Assembly (NCBI RefSeq): GCF_052068095.1
Contig: NZ_JBQHDG010000030.1
Span: forward strand, 1-64,000
Length of the DNA: 64,000 nucleotides
Source of the DNA: Phytohabitans sp052068095
Lineage (GTDB): Bacteria; Actinomycetota; Actinomycetes; Mycobacteriales; Micromonosporaceae
Reading direction: 5' to 3'
Below, one piece after another: positions 1 to 7,929 of this stretch; position 1 is the first letter of the stretch; each line of letters opens with the position of its first letter. The notes under the pieces are model-generated. The model did not search any database and was not told the DNA's origin. It saw only the letters and a program-made list of their open reading frames with translations. The position numbers were made by a program, and so were the translations under genes.

Positions 1-119
1 CCTACTACGCTCAACACCAGCCTCGCGCGGTGGCTGGAGTCAACCACTGAAGTCTCCACAGAACCCGGGGCGGTTCATTACGGATGAGGTCCGCCGGGCT
101 GGGCGCTTACTCAACTGCC

Positions 120-300
120 GCAGACAAGGCGCGTCCCACCTTCAGGCGCGTCACCGTGCGTTACCGGTGCGCTAGCCTACGACGGTGCACCCCGGGCCCA
201 GCGACGGGTGGTGCCCAAACTAGCGAACATCGAGCTCGGTGAGATCTCGCTGGTGCCGAAACTCAGCGACACCTGGTGCCGGAACTCACGAACAAAGCCA
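120..300. repeat. 181-bp direct repeat, copy 1
   Basis: This segment is repeated in the same orientation at 3054-3234 with one mismatch (G at 195, T at 3129). Its right half holds three short direct repeats of the pattern TGGTGCCSRAACT, starting near 209, 251 and 274. Clustered short repeats at an end are typical of transposase-binding sites, for example in the IS21 family, so this may be an insertion-sequence terminus. No transposase gene is visible beside it. The flanks differ on both sides of the two copies. Confidence 0.85.
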
Positions 301-362
301 CCGCCAACAAGCTTGACCCTGTTAGGACGGGCAAGACCACATCGCCCGAGGAGGAGGACGAG

Positions 363-953
363 TTGTCGTCATCAGTGCTTGCCATGTCAATGTCGGTCGA
401 CGGATACATCGCCGCCCCCAACGACAACCCGAGCAACCCGGGCGGCGACGGTTTCAGCCGCCTGCACGAGTGGGGCTTCGACCCAGACAGGCAGACCTTC
501 CGGACGTCCGGACCGGGCGGGGCGGTGATGGCCGAGATTCTCGCCACTGGCGCGGTCGTGTCCGGACGGCGTACCGCCGAGCAAGCCGACCATTGGGGCG
601 GCGACCACCACGGCGACGGGAAGACCCCCGCCTTCGTGCTCAGCCACCGCCCACCGGACCCGTCGGTCGCGAACTACCCGCTGGTGAAGTACGTCACCGA
701 CGGCATCGAAAGCGCGATGGCCCAAGCCAAGGCGGCCGCCGGCGACCGCAACGTGCACGTGATCGGCGCGTACACCGCGCAGCGCGCGATCGAGGCCGGC
801 GTGCTGGACGAAGTGCTGATCCACCAGATCCCGGTGCTACTCGGCGGCGGCCGGCGTCTGTTCGAGGTGCTGCCGTCGCGCGTCGAGCTGGAAATCATCC
901 GGGTGATCGACACCCCGGAGGCCACCCACATCCGCTACCGCATCCTCCGCTGA
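363..953 (+). CDS. Dihydrofolate reductase / RibD C-terminal-domain family protein
   Basis: A 196-residue protein of the DHFR-like family related to RibD C-terminal and YyaP/YwjB proteins, probably an NADPH-dependent reductase of unknown substrate in the cytoplasm. The family opening MSMSVDGYIA is near residue 8. A GGRRTAEQADHWGG segment, HVIGAYTAQRAI and the closing LIHQIPVLLGGGRRLFE block are all in order. The TTG start at 363 is chosen because a GGAGGAGG ribosome site sits about 5 bases before it; an ATG at 276 would add residues derived from the repeat. It lies immediately right of repeat copy 1. The length is normal and the frame intact. Confidence 0.85.
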   Translation: MSSSVLAMSMSVDGYIAAPNDNPSNPGGDGFSRLHEWGFDPDRQTFRTSGPGGAVMAEILATGAVVSGRRTAEQADHWGGDHHGDGKTPAFVLSHRPPDPSVANYPLVKYVTDGIESAMAQAKAAAGDRNVHVIGAYTAQRAIEAGVLDEVLIHQIPVLLGGGRRLFEVLPSRVELEIIRVIDTPEATHIRYRILR

Positions 954-1253
954 CTCAGCCGCCGGCTCCTGCGCGCGGTCAGGCAGCCTAGCGGGGCGCA
1001 GGGTCATCGTGCAGCTTGGGCATCCCCGCTAGTTCTGCCTCTGCTGGGAATCTGGAAGCTCCTGGGCTCCCGAGGCGAACCGGCGCACAGCAAACCTCGA
1101 CACCCACCTCGCCGAATTTCGTGAACTGATCAGCCAACACGCAGCCTTTTTCATCGTGACGGTGCAGGTCACGGCAGGTGGAACCCTGGCGCGCCAGCGC
1201 CGCGGCGCCCGCCGCGTCGGCTGTGAAAATCGCTGTCCGGTTGTCGGAGCACA
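954..1253. other. Gap without a recognisable gene
   Basis: About 300 bases between the reductase and the isomerase-like gene. A short open plus-strand stretch (about 1095-1200, reading AEFRELISQHAAFFIVTV) looks protein-like but has no start, ribosome site or continuation, so it may be a gene fragment. No clear terminator or promoter was seen. Confidence 0.4.
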
Positions 1254-2063
1254 GTGATAGAAAGCCGGGTGCACAGATTTCTCACGTTCTCTGATCATCT
1301 GCGGCTGATTGACGAAGGGTCGACCGCCTTCCGCGCCGCGGTCGCTGCGGCGCCCAGCCTCGACATGCAGGTTCCGACCCATCCCGAGTGGACGCTGTTC
1401 GATCTCGTGCAACACGTGGGCATGGCCCGCCGCAAAGCAGCTGCCATCGTGGCCGCAGGGCCTGCAGACGCTCCCCCGGAGAAGTTTGCTTGGGAGGACG
1501 GCACGGGTGCGCTTCGGGAACGCGAGGCTCTGTTGGCCTGGTGGACCGAGTCCGTGGAGCGACTGACGAGCGCGCTGCGTGAGGCCGGCCCGGACCGCGG
1601 TTGTTGGACGTGGTGGGGTGACTCGCAGTCACCGCAAACCTCCGGTGCATGGGCACGGCGCCAGGTTCCTGAGATCGCGGTGCACACCTACGATGTCCAG
1701 CTCACCGTGGGTGCCCCGCAGCCGCTGCCGGAGGAGGTCGCCCTCGACGGTTTCGACGACTGCCAGTTCACCCTCTGCTCGACGGATGTCGCCTGGCCGC
1801 ATGAACCCGCCGTCGTGGATTACTACGCCACCGAGGGCCGCTCTTGGCGCCTTCGGCTGTCCCGCGACGGCGCATGGGCCGCCCGCCTCGGCGCGCCGGC
1901 TGCCAGCGAGGACCCGGACACGGCCGACGCCTCCGCCCGGGGCATGGCCAGTGACCTGGTCCTGTTCTTTTACGGCCGCATACCGCCGGATTCGCTGAAG
2001 CTGGAGCTGGACGGCGACCGTCGCATCTTCGACCAGCTCATCGCCTGGGACCCGTCCGTGTAA
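1254..2063 (+). CDS. Maleylpyruvate isomerase family mycothiol-dependent protein
   Basis: A 269-residue protein of the MDMPI (DinB-like) family found in mycothiol-producing actinobacteria. The N-terminal four-helix domain has the usual HPEWTLFDLVQHVG segment, with the first of the metal-coordinating histidines, near residues 42-56. The second metal-ligand region is EIAVHTYDVQL near residues 144-154. The C-terminal part matches the MDMPI C-terminal domain. Members use mycothiol as cofactor in isomerase or transferase reactions; the substrate here is unknown. GTG 1254 has a weak GGAG before it, and GTG 1269 is an alternative start. The frame is intact although the surroundings are decayed. Confidence 0.82.
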   Translation: MIESRVHRFLTFSDHLRLIDEGSTAFRAAVAAAPSLDMQVPTHPEWTLFDLVQHVGMARRKAAAIVAAGPADAPPEKFAWEDGTGALREREALLAWWTESVERLTSALREAGPDRGCWTWWGDSQSPQTSGAWARRQVPEIAVHTYDVQLTVGAPQPLPEEVALDGFDDCQFTLCSTDVAWPHEPAVVDYYATEGRSWRLRLSRDGAWAARLGAPAASEDPDTADASARGMASDLVLFFYGRIPPDSLKLELDGDRRIFDQLIAWDPSV

Positions 2064-2237
2064 CAACGGCTGACCCGCACTACCCGAGACGAGAAGGCAT
2101 TCGGACGGTTGGAATATCTGACGTCGCCAGCAAAGCAGTGCGCGGTGCGGGCGTGATACTCACCGTGCCGTGGGTGGTATGCGGCGTGGTTAGGATGCTG
2201 TCGTGCCTCGATTGGTGGTGATCTTTGGAGGGGTGGC

Positions 2238-2756
2238 ATGGCGAGGCCGCGGTGGACGTCGATCGTAATCAGTGTCGCGGTGATCGCCGCGGTCAGCGTC
2301 TGTGGATGGTTCGTCGTTGTGCGAAACAACGTGCTGGCGCCTCTGGTGTGTTTCACCACCGGCGATCAGGGGGCGATGATCGAGATGTTTGAGGATGATC
2401 CGCTCTATTCAGCGACGCCCGAGGGCGGCCACCTCAGCGAGGCGAAGGCAACAACCTATGACTGTGACAACGGGCACGGCGGCTCTCCGACGAACCCGCA
2501 GTTCGCCCAGGTGACTCGGTTGTACACGGTGCCCACTGTGTACAACTTGGCGCAGCTACGGGAGCGGTTCACTCCACCTGCCACGGCCGCCGGTTGGCTG
2601 ACCAACGGGGAAAAGGACGACGGCGACGACCCGGCCTCCTTTGCTCCGTGCGATACTGCAAGCTATTCGGTGAGCGAGTTGCCGATGCTTGGATTTCGTC
2701 TCACCACGGTCCGCTGGGGCCGGAGCTTGAGGTCACGTTGGACGCTCGTCGGGTAG
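2238..2756 (+). CDS. Hypothetical membrane-anchored protein, possibly frameshifted at its end
   Basis: A 172-residue protein with one hydrophobic segment at residues 8-28, fitting a signal anchor or uncleaved signal peptide, followed by an extracellular domain with four cysteines. GGAGG is about 7 bases before the ATG. I do not recognise the family. From about 2690 another frame continues plausibly (GPELEVTLDARRVEGSL) to a stop near 2776, while the listed frame becomes arginine-rich. A one-base frameshift near 2690-2710 may therefore have altered the C terminus. Confidence 0.55.
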   Translation: MARPRWTSIVISVAVIAAVSVCGWFVVVRNNVLAPLVCFTTGDQGAMIEMFEDDPLYSATPEGGHLSEAKATTYDCDNGHGGSPTNPQFAQVTRLYTVPTVYNLAQLRERFTPPATAAGWLTNGEKDDGDDPASFAPCDTASYSVSELPMLGFRLTTVRWGRSLRSRWTLVG

Positions 2757-2844
2757 AAGGCTCGCTCTGTAGCTAGCGTGATCTGAACCGCCGCTGATCT
2801 TGACCTTGCTGGTGCATCCCGACCACCACCGAATTTGCCGGTCA

Positions 2845-2940
2845 ACGGATCTGCGACCGGCGCCGGTCAGCGGCGAACCCGTCCTGCTGGAACGGATGCT
2901 CGACAACCTGGTCGACAACGCAGTCCGCTACAACCGGTTG
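2845..2940 (+). pseudogene. Histidine kinase ATPase-domain fragment
   Basis: About 30 codons on the plus strand read as the N-box of a sensor kinase HATPase domain, with GEPVLLERMLDNLVDNAVRYN-like order (residues split here as GEPVLLERML then DNLVDNAVRYN). The H-box, G-boxes and sensor domain are absent, and the reading continues into unrelated sequence before repeat copy 2 at 3054. It is a relic of a deleted two-component gene. Confidence 0.6.
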
Positions 2941-3053
2941 GAGCAACGCCTCGAGACAGCCGGCATCGTCCCCACAGACCCGCATCGTAGATCCGTGGTG
3001 GGCCAGCTGATTCTTGAACGATACGTGAGCCTTGATCACGTGTGCTCTTCTGT

Positions 3054-3234
3054 GCAGACAAGGCGCGTCCCACCTTCAGGCGCGTCACCGTGCGTTACCG
3101 GTGCGCTAGCCTACGACGGTGCACCCCGTGCCCAGCGACGGGTGGTGCCCAAACTAGCGAACATCGAGCTCGGTGAGATCTCGCTGGTGCCGAAACTCAG
3201 CGACACCTGGTGCCGGAACTCACGAACAAAGCCA
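3054..3234. repeat. 181-bp direct repeat, copy 2
   Basis: Second copy of the segment at 120-300, same orientation, one mismatch (T at 3129). The left flank is the kinase relic and the right flank begins the decayed minus-strand gene. The interval between the copies is about 2.75 kb and carries no transposase, so recombination between two IS ends or a partial duplication is more likely than one intact element. Confidence 0.85.
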
Positions 3235-3240
3235 ATTGCC

Positions 3241-3840
3241 CTACCCTGAGCCGTCGACCGGCATCCAGTTAGCGGGAGGCGGGTCCAGGTCGTATTGCCG
3301 ATACGGCTCGTCGCCGCATGGCACACCGGCGAACCGGCTGCGGTCCTTCGCGGCGCGGAAGGTGTTGCGGCGGGCGACGGTGAAACATGCATCTTGCAGC
3401 TCCCGAATCTCGGCCCACCGGTCGAGCATCTCGGCGGGTGTGCTGCACCACGTCGTCGGTCTCGAGCCGGCCGGACGGCACTCGGTAATACATCAGCTTC
3501 CCGGCGGCGTACGCCCGCAGCCGATCGGTGCGGGCGACCACGAATACGTCCGCAGCGGCGGCGGCCGGCCCATTTCGCTGTGGACGTGACGGCGGACGCC
3601 GGATCGGTCAGCGGGCATCGGACCCACCCCTGCCCCACCGGGTCCAGGGTGCGTACGTGCCAGCTCGCGCCATCCGCACCTGTGCCGCCGACCTCGCTGC
3701 CGGCAGGCAGTCCCGCGAGGACGTGGGCGGCGTTGGCGTAGTCACCGCCTCCGCCGACCGGACACCCGGCCGTAACGGGTCACGAAGCCGGGGAAAGCGA
3801 TCCGGGCGAGGGCAACGCCCAACCCTGCAGCCGGTACTCA
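3241..3840 (-). pseudogene. Decayed minus-strand gene with several frameshifts, unrecognised
   Basis: Successive minus-strand frames carry protein-like blocks. From the 5' side they are LGVALARIAFPGFVTRYGRV (about 3840-3760), YANAAHVLAGLPAGSEVGGT with VGQGWVRCPLTDPASAVTST (about 3755-3585), VFVVARTDRLRAYAAGKLMY (about 3556-3445), and MLDRWAEIRELQDACFTVAR through PPPANWMPVDGSG to a TAG at 3241-3243. The last change of frame is explained by one extra C near 3440 in a C-rich run. I do not recognise the family, and the blocks could come from more than one gene. No intact start-to-stop reading exists. Confidence 0.4.
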
Positions 3841-4146
3841 GAACTCGACGGCCATACGCGCGCCGACGGGCATGGCCATCCCGGCGACGTTCGTGAGCGC
3901 CTTGATGACCCGGCTCTGGTGCGGGTGCCCGATGATTCGCTTCCTCGGCAATCTCGCCGAGCGCCGCTCAGGCTTCCCGGCTCGGTGTCGCCGAACTTGG
4001 CCGAGCTGTGGCCGCAGCATGGGCCACGAGTTCGCGCAGCCGCCGGATCGTGGTCGACAGTCACATGCCTGCGTGTTGCGGTCTCGATACCGGATCCGCC
4101 GCTGATCGATCCGATGTGGTTGTTTTACGTCGTTGCCGCTGGACGT

Positions 4147-5083
4147 ATCAAGGCGTGGTCCGCCCACACCGTCGAACTGATCGTCACCAACCGCACCTAC
4201 CTGGGCGAGAAGAGCTTCCGTGACATCGTCGTCGCCGACGCCCACGAGGCCATCATCACCGAGAAGCAGTTCGACCTCGCCCAGCGCATCCTCGGCAAAC
4301 GGTCGACCGAAGTCGGCAGCCGCGCCGCCAACCCTTCCGACTACGCCCTGACCGGCAAGATCCGCTGCCCGCAATGCGGACGCGGCTACATCGGCACCGC
4401 CGCCAAAGGCCGGTACAAGACCTACCGCTACTACACCTGCTGGAGCCGCGCCCGCTACGGCACCAAGGCCGGCTGCGACGTCCACCGCTTCAACGCCGAC
4501 GAGATCGAAGAAGCCATCACCACGGCACTGCTCGACTTCTACACCACTCGCGACGACCTCATCAGCCAAGCCCTCACCACCTTCCAGGAGCGCCACACCG
4601 CCGCGACCGGCGACCTACGCGCCCAGCTCGCCAGCGTCGAGCGCGAACTACACGAGGCAGCCGCAGCCACCGACCGTTACCTGATCGCGTTCGAACGCGG
4701 CGCACTCGACGATGACGACACTCAGATCCGTCACCGGCTCGCCCGACTCGAGGACCAGGCCCGGCAGCTACGCGGCCGCAAGGCCGAACTCCAACTCCAA
4801 CTCGACCAACCACCACAGGCACTCAGCCCAGCCGATCTAGCCGCGATCAGCAACGCAATCCGAGAAATCCTCACAAGCCAGGAACCCCCGAACCCGCAAA
4901 GCCCTCTTCGAGTCCCTCGTCCACGAGATCACCGTCATCGGCGACGACGCGGTCAGACCAGTCTTCCGAGTCCCCCTCGCCGGAACGACGAAAGGCCGAC
5001 CCTCGACGGGCCAGCCCTCGACGGAAACCAGGTGGTTCGCGCACTTACAACTATGGTGGGCGATACTGGGATCGAACCAGTGA
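4147..5083 (+). pseudogene. Large serine recombinase, C-terminal remnant with a frameshift
   Basis: This keeps the end of a recombinase domain (WSAHTVELIVTNRTYLGEKS), a zinc beta-ribbon (CPQCGRGYIG ... CWSRARYGTKAGC) and a coiled coil with many Glu, Arg and Leu near 4600-4830. The N-terminal resolvase catalytic domain with its serine is missing. Near 4885-4895, in a run of C bases, the frame is lost. Shifting by one base restores the family ending RKALFESLVHEITVIGDDAV, which runs on to a TGA at 5081-5083 inside the left att core. It cannot be active. It is probably the residue of an older phage or element at the same locus. Confidence 0.8.
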
Positions 5084-5099
5084 CCTCTTCGGTGTGAAC
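5055..5099. repeat. attL, with a 3' fragment of tRNA-Val
   Basis: This 45-bp segment is identical to 22072-22116. On the minus strand it is the T-arm, acceptor strand and part of the anticodon arm of tRNA-Val, without the 5' half, so it is not a tRNA gene. The acceptor is followed on the outer side by an encoded CCA (minus strand, 5056-5054), unlike the right-hand copy. Confidence 0.95.
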
Positions 5100-5183
5100 T
5101 GCTGGCGGCATGGTCGCCTGAGGTTGCTCACGAGATCAGACCGTCTGCACGGATCTCGTCCAGCCTCGTTCGGTTGCTGGCGT

Positions 5184-5204
5184 TGCTGTACTTCGCTGCT
5201 GTAC
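5184..5204. repeat. Putative integrase arm site, left copy
   Basis: A 21-bp sequence repeated exactly and in the same orientation at 22003-22023. It contains two GCTGTAC heptamers 13 bp apart. It lies 84 bp inside attL, and its partner lies 48 bp inside attR. Tyrosine integrases bind short repeated arm sites beside the core, so an integrase or excisionase site is the natural reading. Confidence 0.6.
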
Positions 5205-5275
5205 TGGCCGTCTCGACGAATCTCGATGGCTGCGCCCTGCCCAAGTGGCGCACACTTCTCGATGGGGAGGAGTCC

Positions 5276-5629
5276 ATGGCATCTGAACGACGTCAACGGC
5301 GCCGGGAGCGGCGAGCGCTGGGCCGTCCTGCCGCCGTGTCACAACCGGCCCTCCCAGCCGCGGGGGTCATCCCGGTGTCCGAGACCGCCGCAACACCCAA
5401 GCGCAAGCAGGAACCGTGCGAACGATGTGGAGCTGGCTGTAGGTCTGAGAAGTATCCATACGGCTGGGTGTGCAAGGTCTGCGCCGACGAGCTCGACCGG
5501 TACTACCTCATCATGTTGGGCATGGTCGGTGGGACTCATGAAAGCGCCTACCTTGCCGACAAGCGGAAGGGCACCGTGCCGGATCTCAGTGCGCCAGCGA
5601 GGCGGGATCGTCGAGCGCGATCGGCGTAG
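5276..5629 (+). CDS. Zinc-ribbon hypothetical protein (AICE cargo)
   Basis: A 117-residue basic protein. A disordered Arg/Ala/Pro-rich N terminus (residues 1-45) precedes a zinc-ribbon-like CERCGAGC ... CKVC arrangement at about residues 46-67 and a short helical tail. GGGGAGGAG sits 3 bases before the ATG. I do not recognise the family. It is the first gene inside attL and reads away from it, so it is positioned as cargo. Binding of zinc, and perhaps nucleic acid, is inferred from the cysteines only. Confidence 0.65.
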   Translation: MASERRQRRRERRALGRPAAVSQPALPAAGVIPVSETAATPKRKQEPCERCGAGCRSEKYPYGWVCKVCADELDRYYLIMLGMVGGTHESAYLADKRKGTVPDLSAPARRDRRARSA

Positions 5630-5867
5630 CCAAGGCAGTATCCGGCGTACAGGCCGACTCGTCCGTCGTGTCCCTGGTCGCGTTCGACGGCAGGCCGTTG
5701 ACCTGCTGCTTCTCTTGGCATCGATGGTCGTTGCTGGTCAACGTTGGTCGGCGTCTGCCGGCCCGGCAACGGCCCATACGGCCCCACGACGGCCCAACAA
5801 GGCCGACCGTGGGCAGCGCAAAGTGGATGGACTCCGGCCGCGAAGCCTCCGTACCGTATGCGAGGCC

Positions 5868-6638
5868 ATGAGCAGCGAGATACCGACAGTCAGCGCCGCC
5901 AGGGACGTGGGACCCGGCGGAACGATTCGTTTCGCCATCGGCACGCTGACGGGCCTGAGATCCAGCACCTGGCGCATCTGGACGCCGAAGCACACGACTG
6001 ACGTGTATCTCGCGCCTCGAGGCATCGCGGGGGTTCAGAAGATCAGCCTCCACGCCAGCGGGAACTGGTCCTACTCCTTCGTCTCTGACACGAAGGCCGC
6101 GCCCTTCGTTCCCGAGGGAGCTAGCCGTCATATCGACCTTTGGGAGCAAGCACCACCGTTCGATGCGGGATGGCGCCGGGGCTATTCGATCATAGTGCCC
6201 TGGACTGACTTGCGTAGATGGCCGGAGGTCGAGCGAGGCGACGTTGTCTTTGCGCCACATCCAGGCGATGGCTACTGGGTGTACGTGGAGATCGTGTTCG
6301 TGGCCGCCGGCACCCAAACCCGGCTGGTGCTCGACGAGATGTATGCCTTGGGGAACATGCGGCTGGTCGACGGTGGAGAAGTAAAGATCATCGCTCGGCG
6401 CGTGCGACCTTCCTGGGAAGAAGCGGGCAGGCTGGCCGCTGCGCGAGAGCAAGCACTTCAGGACGCATGGGCGAAGGTAGGGCCGACATTGTATTCCGCG
6501 TCAATGCCGCGCATTACCATCCACGGCAACCAGAGCGACGGGACGAGGTTTAGCGCTGATCTTGCGGTTCGCCCGTTGCCTCCCGGACAGATGGTGATCT
6601 GTACCCGAGAGCTTGAGATCTCACGGATGGTTCCTTGA
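5868..6638 (+). CDS. Hypothetical protein, unknown family (AICE cargo)
   Basis: A 256-residue soluble protein rich in Trp, Arg and beta-strand-forming residues. The openings TLTGLRSSTWRIWTPKHTTD and YLAPRGIAGVQKISLHASGN resemble proteins I associate with actinobacterial mobile elements, but I cannot name a function. There is no signal peptide or membrane segment. The ATG at 5868 has GAGG only 2-3 bases upstream, so the start is uncertain. The reading frame stays open upstream to 5094, but that part is unlike protein. It is followed by the membrane protein at 6817. Confidence 0.6.
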   Translation: MSSEIPTVSAARDVGPGGTIRFAIGTLTGLRSSTWRIWTPKHTTDVYLAPRGIAGVQKISLHASGNWSYSFVSDTKAAPFVPEGASRHIDLWEQAPPFDAGWRRGYSIIVPWTDLRRWPEVERGDVVFAPHPGDGYWVYVEIVFVAAGTQTRLVLDEMYALGNMRLVDGGEVKIIARRVRPSWEEAGRLAAAREQALQDAWAKVGPTLYSASMPRITIHGNQSDGTRFSADLAVRPLPPGQMVICTRELEISRMVP

Positions 6639-6816
6639 CCCCCAGGCAACGATCATGGATCGCGAGACCTGCACCGGCCGTAGCCTGACCTGGGCCGATG
6701 AGTCCATCGACGTCCACGGGCGTCCGGTCATGCGCTCTCCCGTTGTCACCCAGTTAGTCACTCAAGACGACTCGATCGACCGACGCGTATTGGCGGAACC
6801 TTGCCATAATGCCAGA

Positions 6817-7464
6817 GTGGAATTCACGGAGACCTTCGCTGCTACTGCGGCACAGATTCTTCCTGTACTAGCGTTCGCCGCAGCCGTTGAACTCAATACT
6901 CACACGCGGGTTATTGGCCGGATTCGCACTCAATTGGCAAACAATAGGCTACATGAACGGGAACGAAAGCGACTTCCACGCAGGCTCTTCTTGGAGTTTG
7001 TGATGGGCTTTGTCTACTTCATTGTAATGGGCCTTGCCGTGTGGGCGGAACTCGCATGCCTGGATGTACTGACACATAATAACGATCCCTTGTTTGGTGT
7101 GAAGTTCGTAACTCTCGTTGTAGGACTTTCATTCGGGCTTCTCGCCTTCATACCTATTGTTACGTTAATCGTATATATGTACACGATCAATTGGCGCACC
7201 CCGAGCCTCTGGTCTCGCACAAAAACCGATCCAGACATCCCGTCTGCCGTCGACCCGCCCGAAGAGGGGAGCGGGCCGCCGCCCGGGGCGCCACGTCAAG
7301 CGGACCTTGACAGTCGGACGGCGGCTGGCGCCCCGGGCGGCGGTCTGCTCGGCTTGCCCGGGTCGATGGCAGACGGGACGGCCGAGCGCCCACCCACGGA
7401 CCGCGACCCGCCCGCGGTCCTCCGGCATCCCGGAGCCGGAGCGCCCCCGCCGGAGGCGCAGTAA
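6817..7464 (+). CDS. Hypothetical membrane protein with about three helices (AICE cargo)
   Basis: A 215-residue protein from GTG 6817. Hydrophobic segments are seen near residues 7-24, 54-80 and 90-118 (the last reads VTLVVGLSFGLLAFIPIVTL), followed by a Pro/Gly-rich tail of about 90 residues. The first 400 bases are clearly richer in A and T than the surroundings, with codons rarely used by the host, which suggests separate acquisition. The frame is open upstream to 6613, but that part lacks protein character. The family is not recognised. It lies upstream of the DUF4062 gene. Confidence 0.5.
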   Translation: MEFTETFAATAAQILPVLAFAAAVELNTHTRVIGRIRTQLANNRLHERERKRLPRRLFLEFVMGFVYFIVMGLAVWAELACLDVLTHNNDPLFGVKFVTLVVGLSFGLLAFIPIVTLIVYMYTINWRTPSLWSRTKTDPDIPSAVDPPEEGSGPPPGAPRQADLDSRTAAGAPGGGLLGLPGSMADGTAERPPTDRDPPAVLRHPGAGAPPPEAQ

Positions 7465-7892
7465 GCCCAACCACCCCACGGCGCGTAACCTCGCCGACGA
7501 CGCCCGCGCGGCGACCACGCCGCGCGCCAGCTCGCCGGCCGGCTGCCGGCCCAGCAACATCACGAACCCTCGGCTCAGTCTGTCGATCTTCGGCTGTCCC
7601 GAGGGGCGTTCTCCTCGCGCCAGCCGACGGGCGTTAGGCGTGACCGTGGCGACCGGCCGAGGGAGCCGCGGGCACGCGCCCAGTCGGCGGCGCGGGCGGC
7701 CCGTTTCGGGCCGCCTTGAAGACGTACAGAAAGTTCTCACAGGGCACAGCCGGCAGTCGTGCCCGGCATCGCCTGCCCGGCATCGCCCGGCATCGCTGGC
7801 GACCGGCAGCTGGCTGGACATGCTGGCAGTCCGCGGCCGGACAGGCAGCCCCGTCGGGGTCATGGCTGATGGTTGACACTCGCATCGCCGGC
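7465..7892. other. Non-coding gap upstream of the DUF4062 gene
   Basis: No convincing gene in about 430 bases. It contains a strong hairpin at 7695-7715 and three near-copies of CCCGGCATCGC around 7760-7800. Open frames on both strands here are Arg/Ala/Pro-rich and look non-coding. Confidence 0.5.
7695..7715. terminator. Terminator-like hairpin
   Basis: GGCGGCCCG and CGGGCCGCC form a perfect 9-bp stem around a TTT loop. There is no T-run after it, which is common for actinobacterial terminators. It would separate the membrane-protein gene from the DUF4062 gene. Confidence 0.45.
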
Positions 7893-7922
7893 ATGACATT
7901 CCGACCGTTGGACGCCTACCCT
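7893..7922 (+). promoter_or_regulatory. Putative leaderless promoter of the DUF4062 gene
   Basis: ATGACA (7893-7898) and TACCCT (7917-7922) are separated by 18 bases and resemble -35 and -10 boxes. The ATG follows the -10 by 7 bases and no ribosome site is present, which fits a leaderless transcript. Confidence 0.4.
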
Positions 7923-7929
7923 TCCCGGC

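Noticed and set aside
5040..5097. Recombinase frame continuing into VGDTGIEPVTSSV
   Set aside because: This ending is the familiar artefact of translating the antisense of a tRNA 3' half. The repaired recombinase frame stops at 5083.
5055..5099. A second tRNA-Val gene at the left end
   Set aside because: The 5' half (acceptor and D-arm) is absent, so no cloverleaf can form.
5094..5867. N-terminal extension of the gene at 5868
   Set aside because: The frame overlaps the zinc-ribbon gene and the integrase-type repeat and has no protein-like pattern.
7760..7800. Possible CRISPR-like repeats (CCCGGCATCGC)
   Set aside because: Only three imperfect copies of 11 bases with spacing of a few bases. 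No cas genes, no array anywhere in the window.
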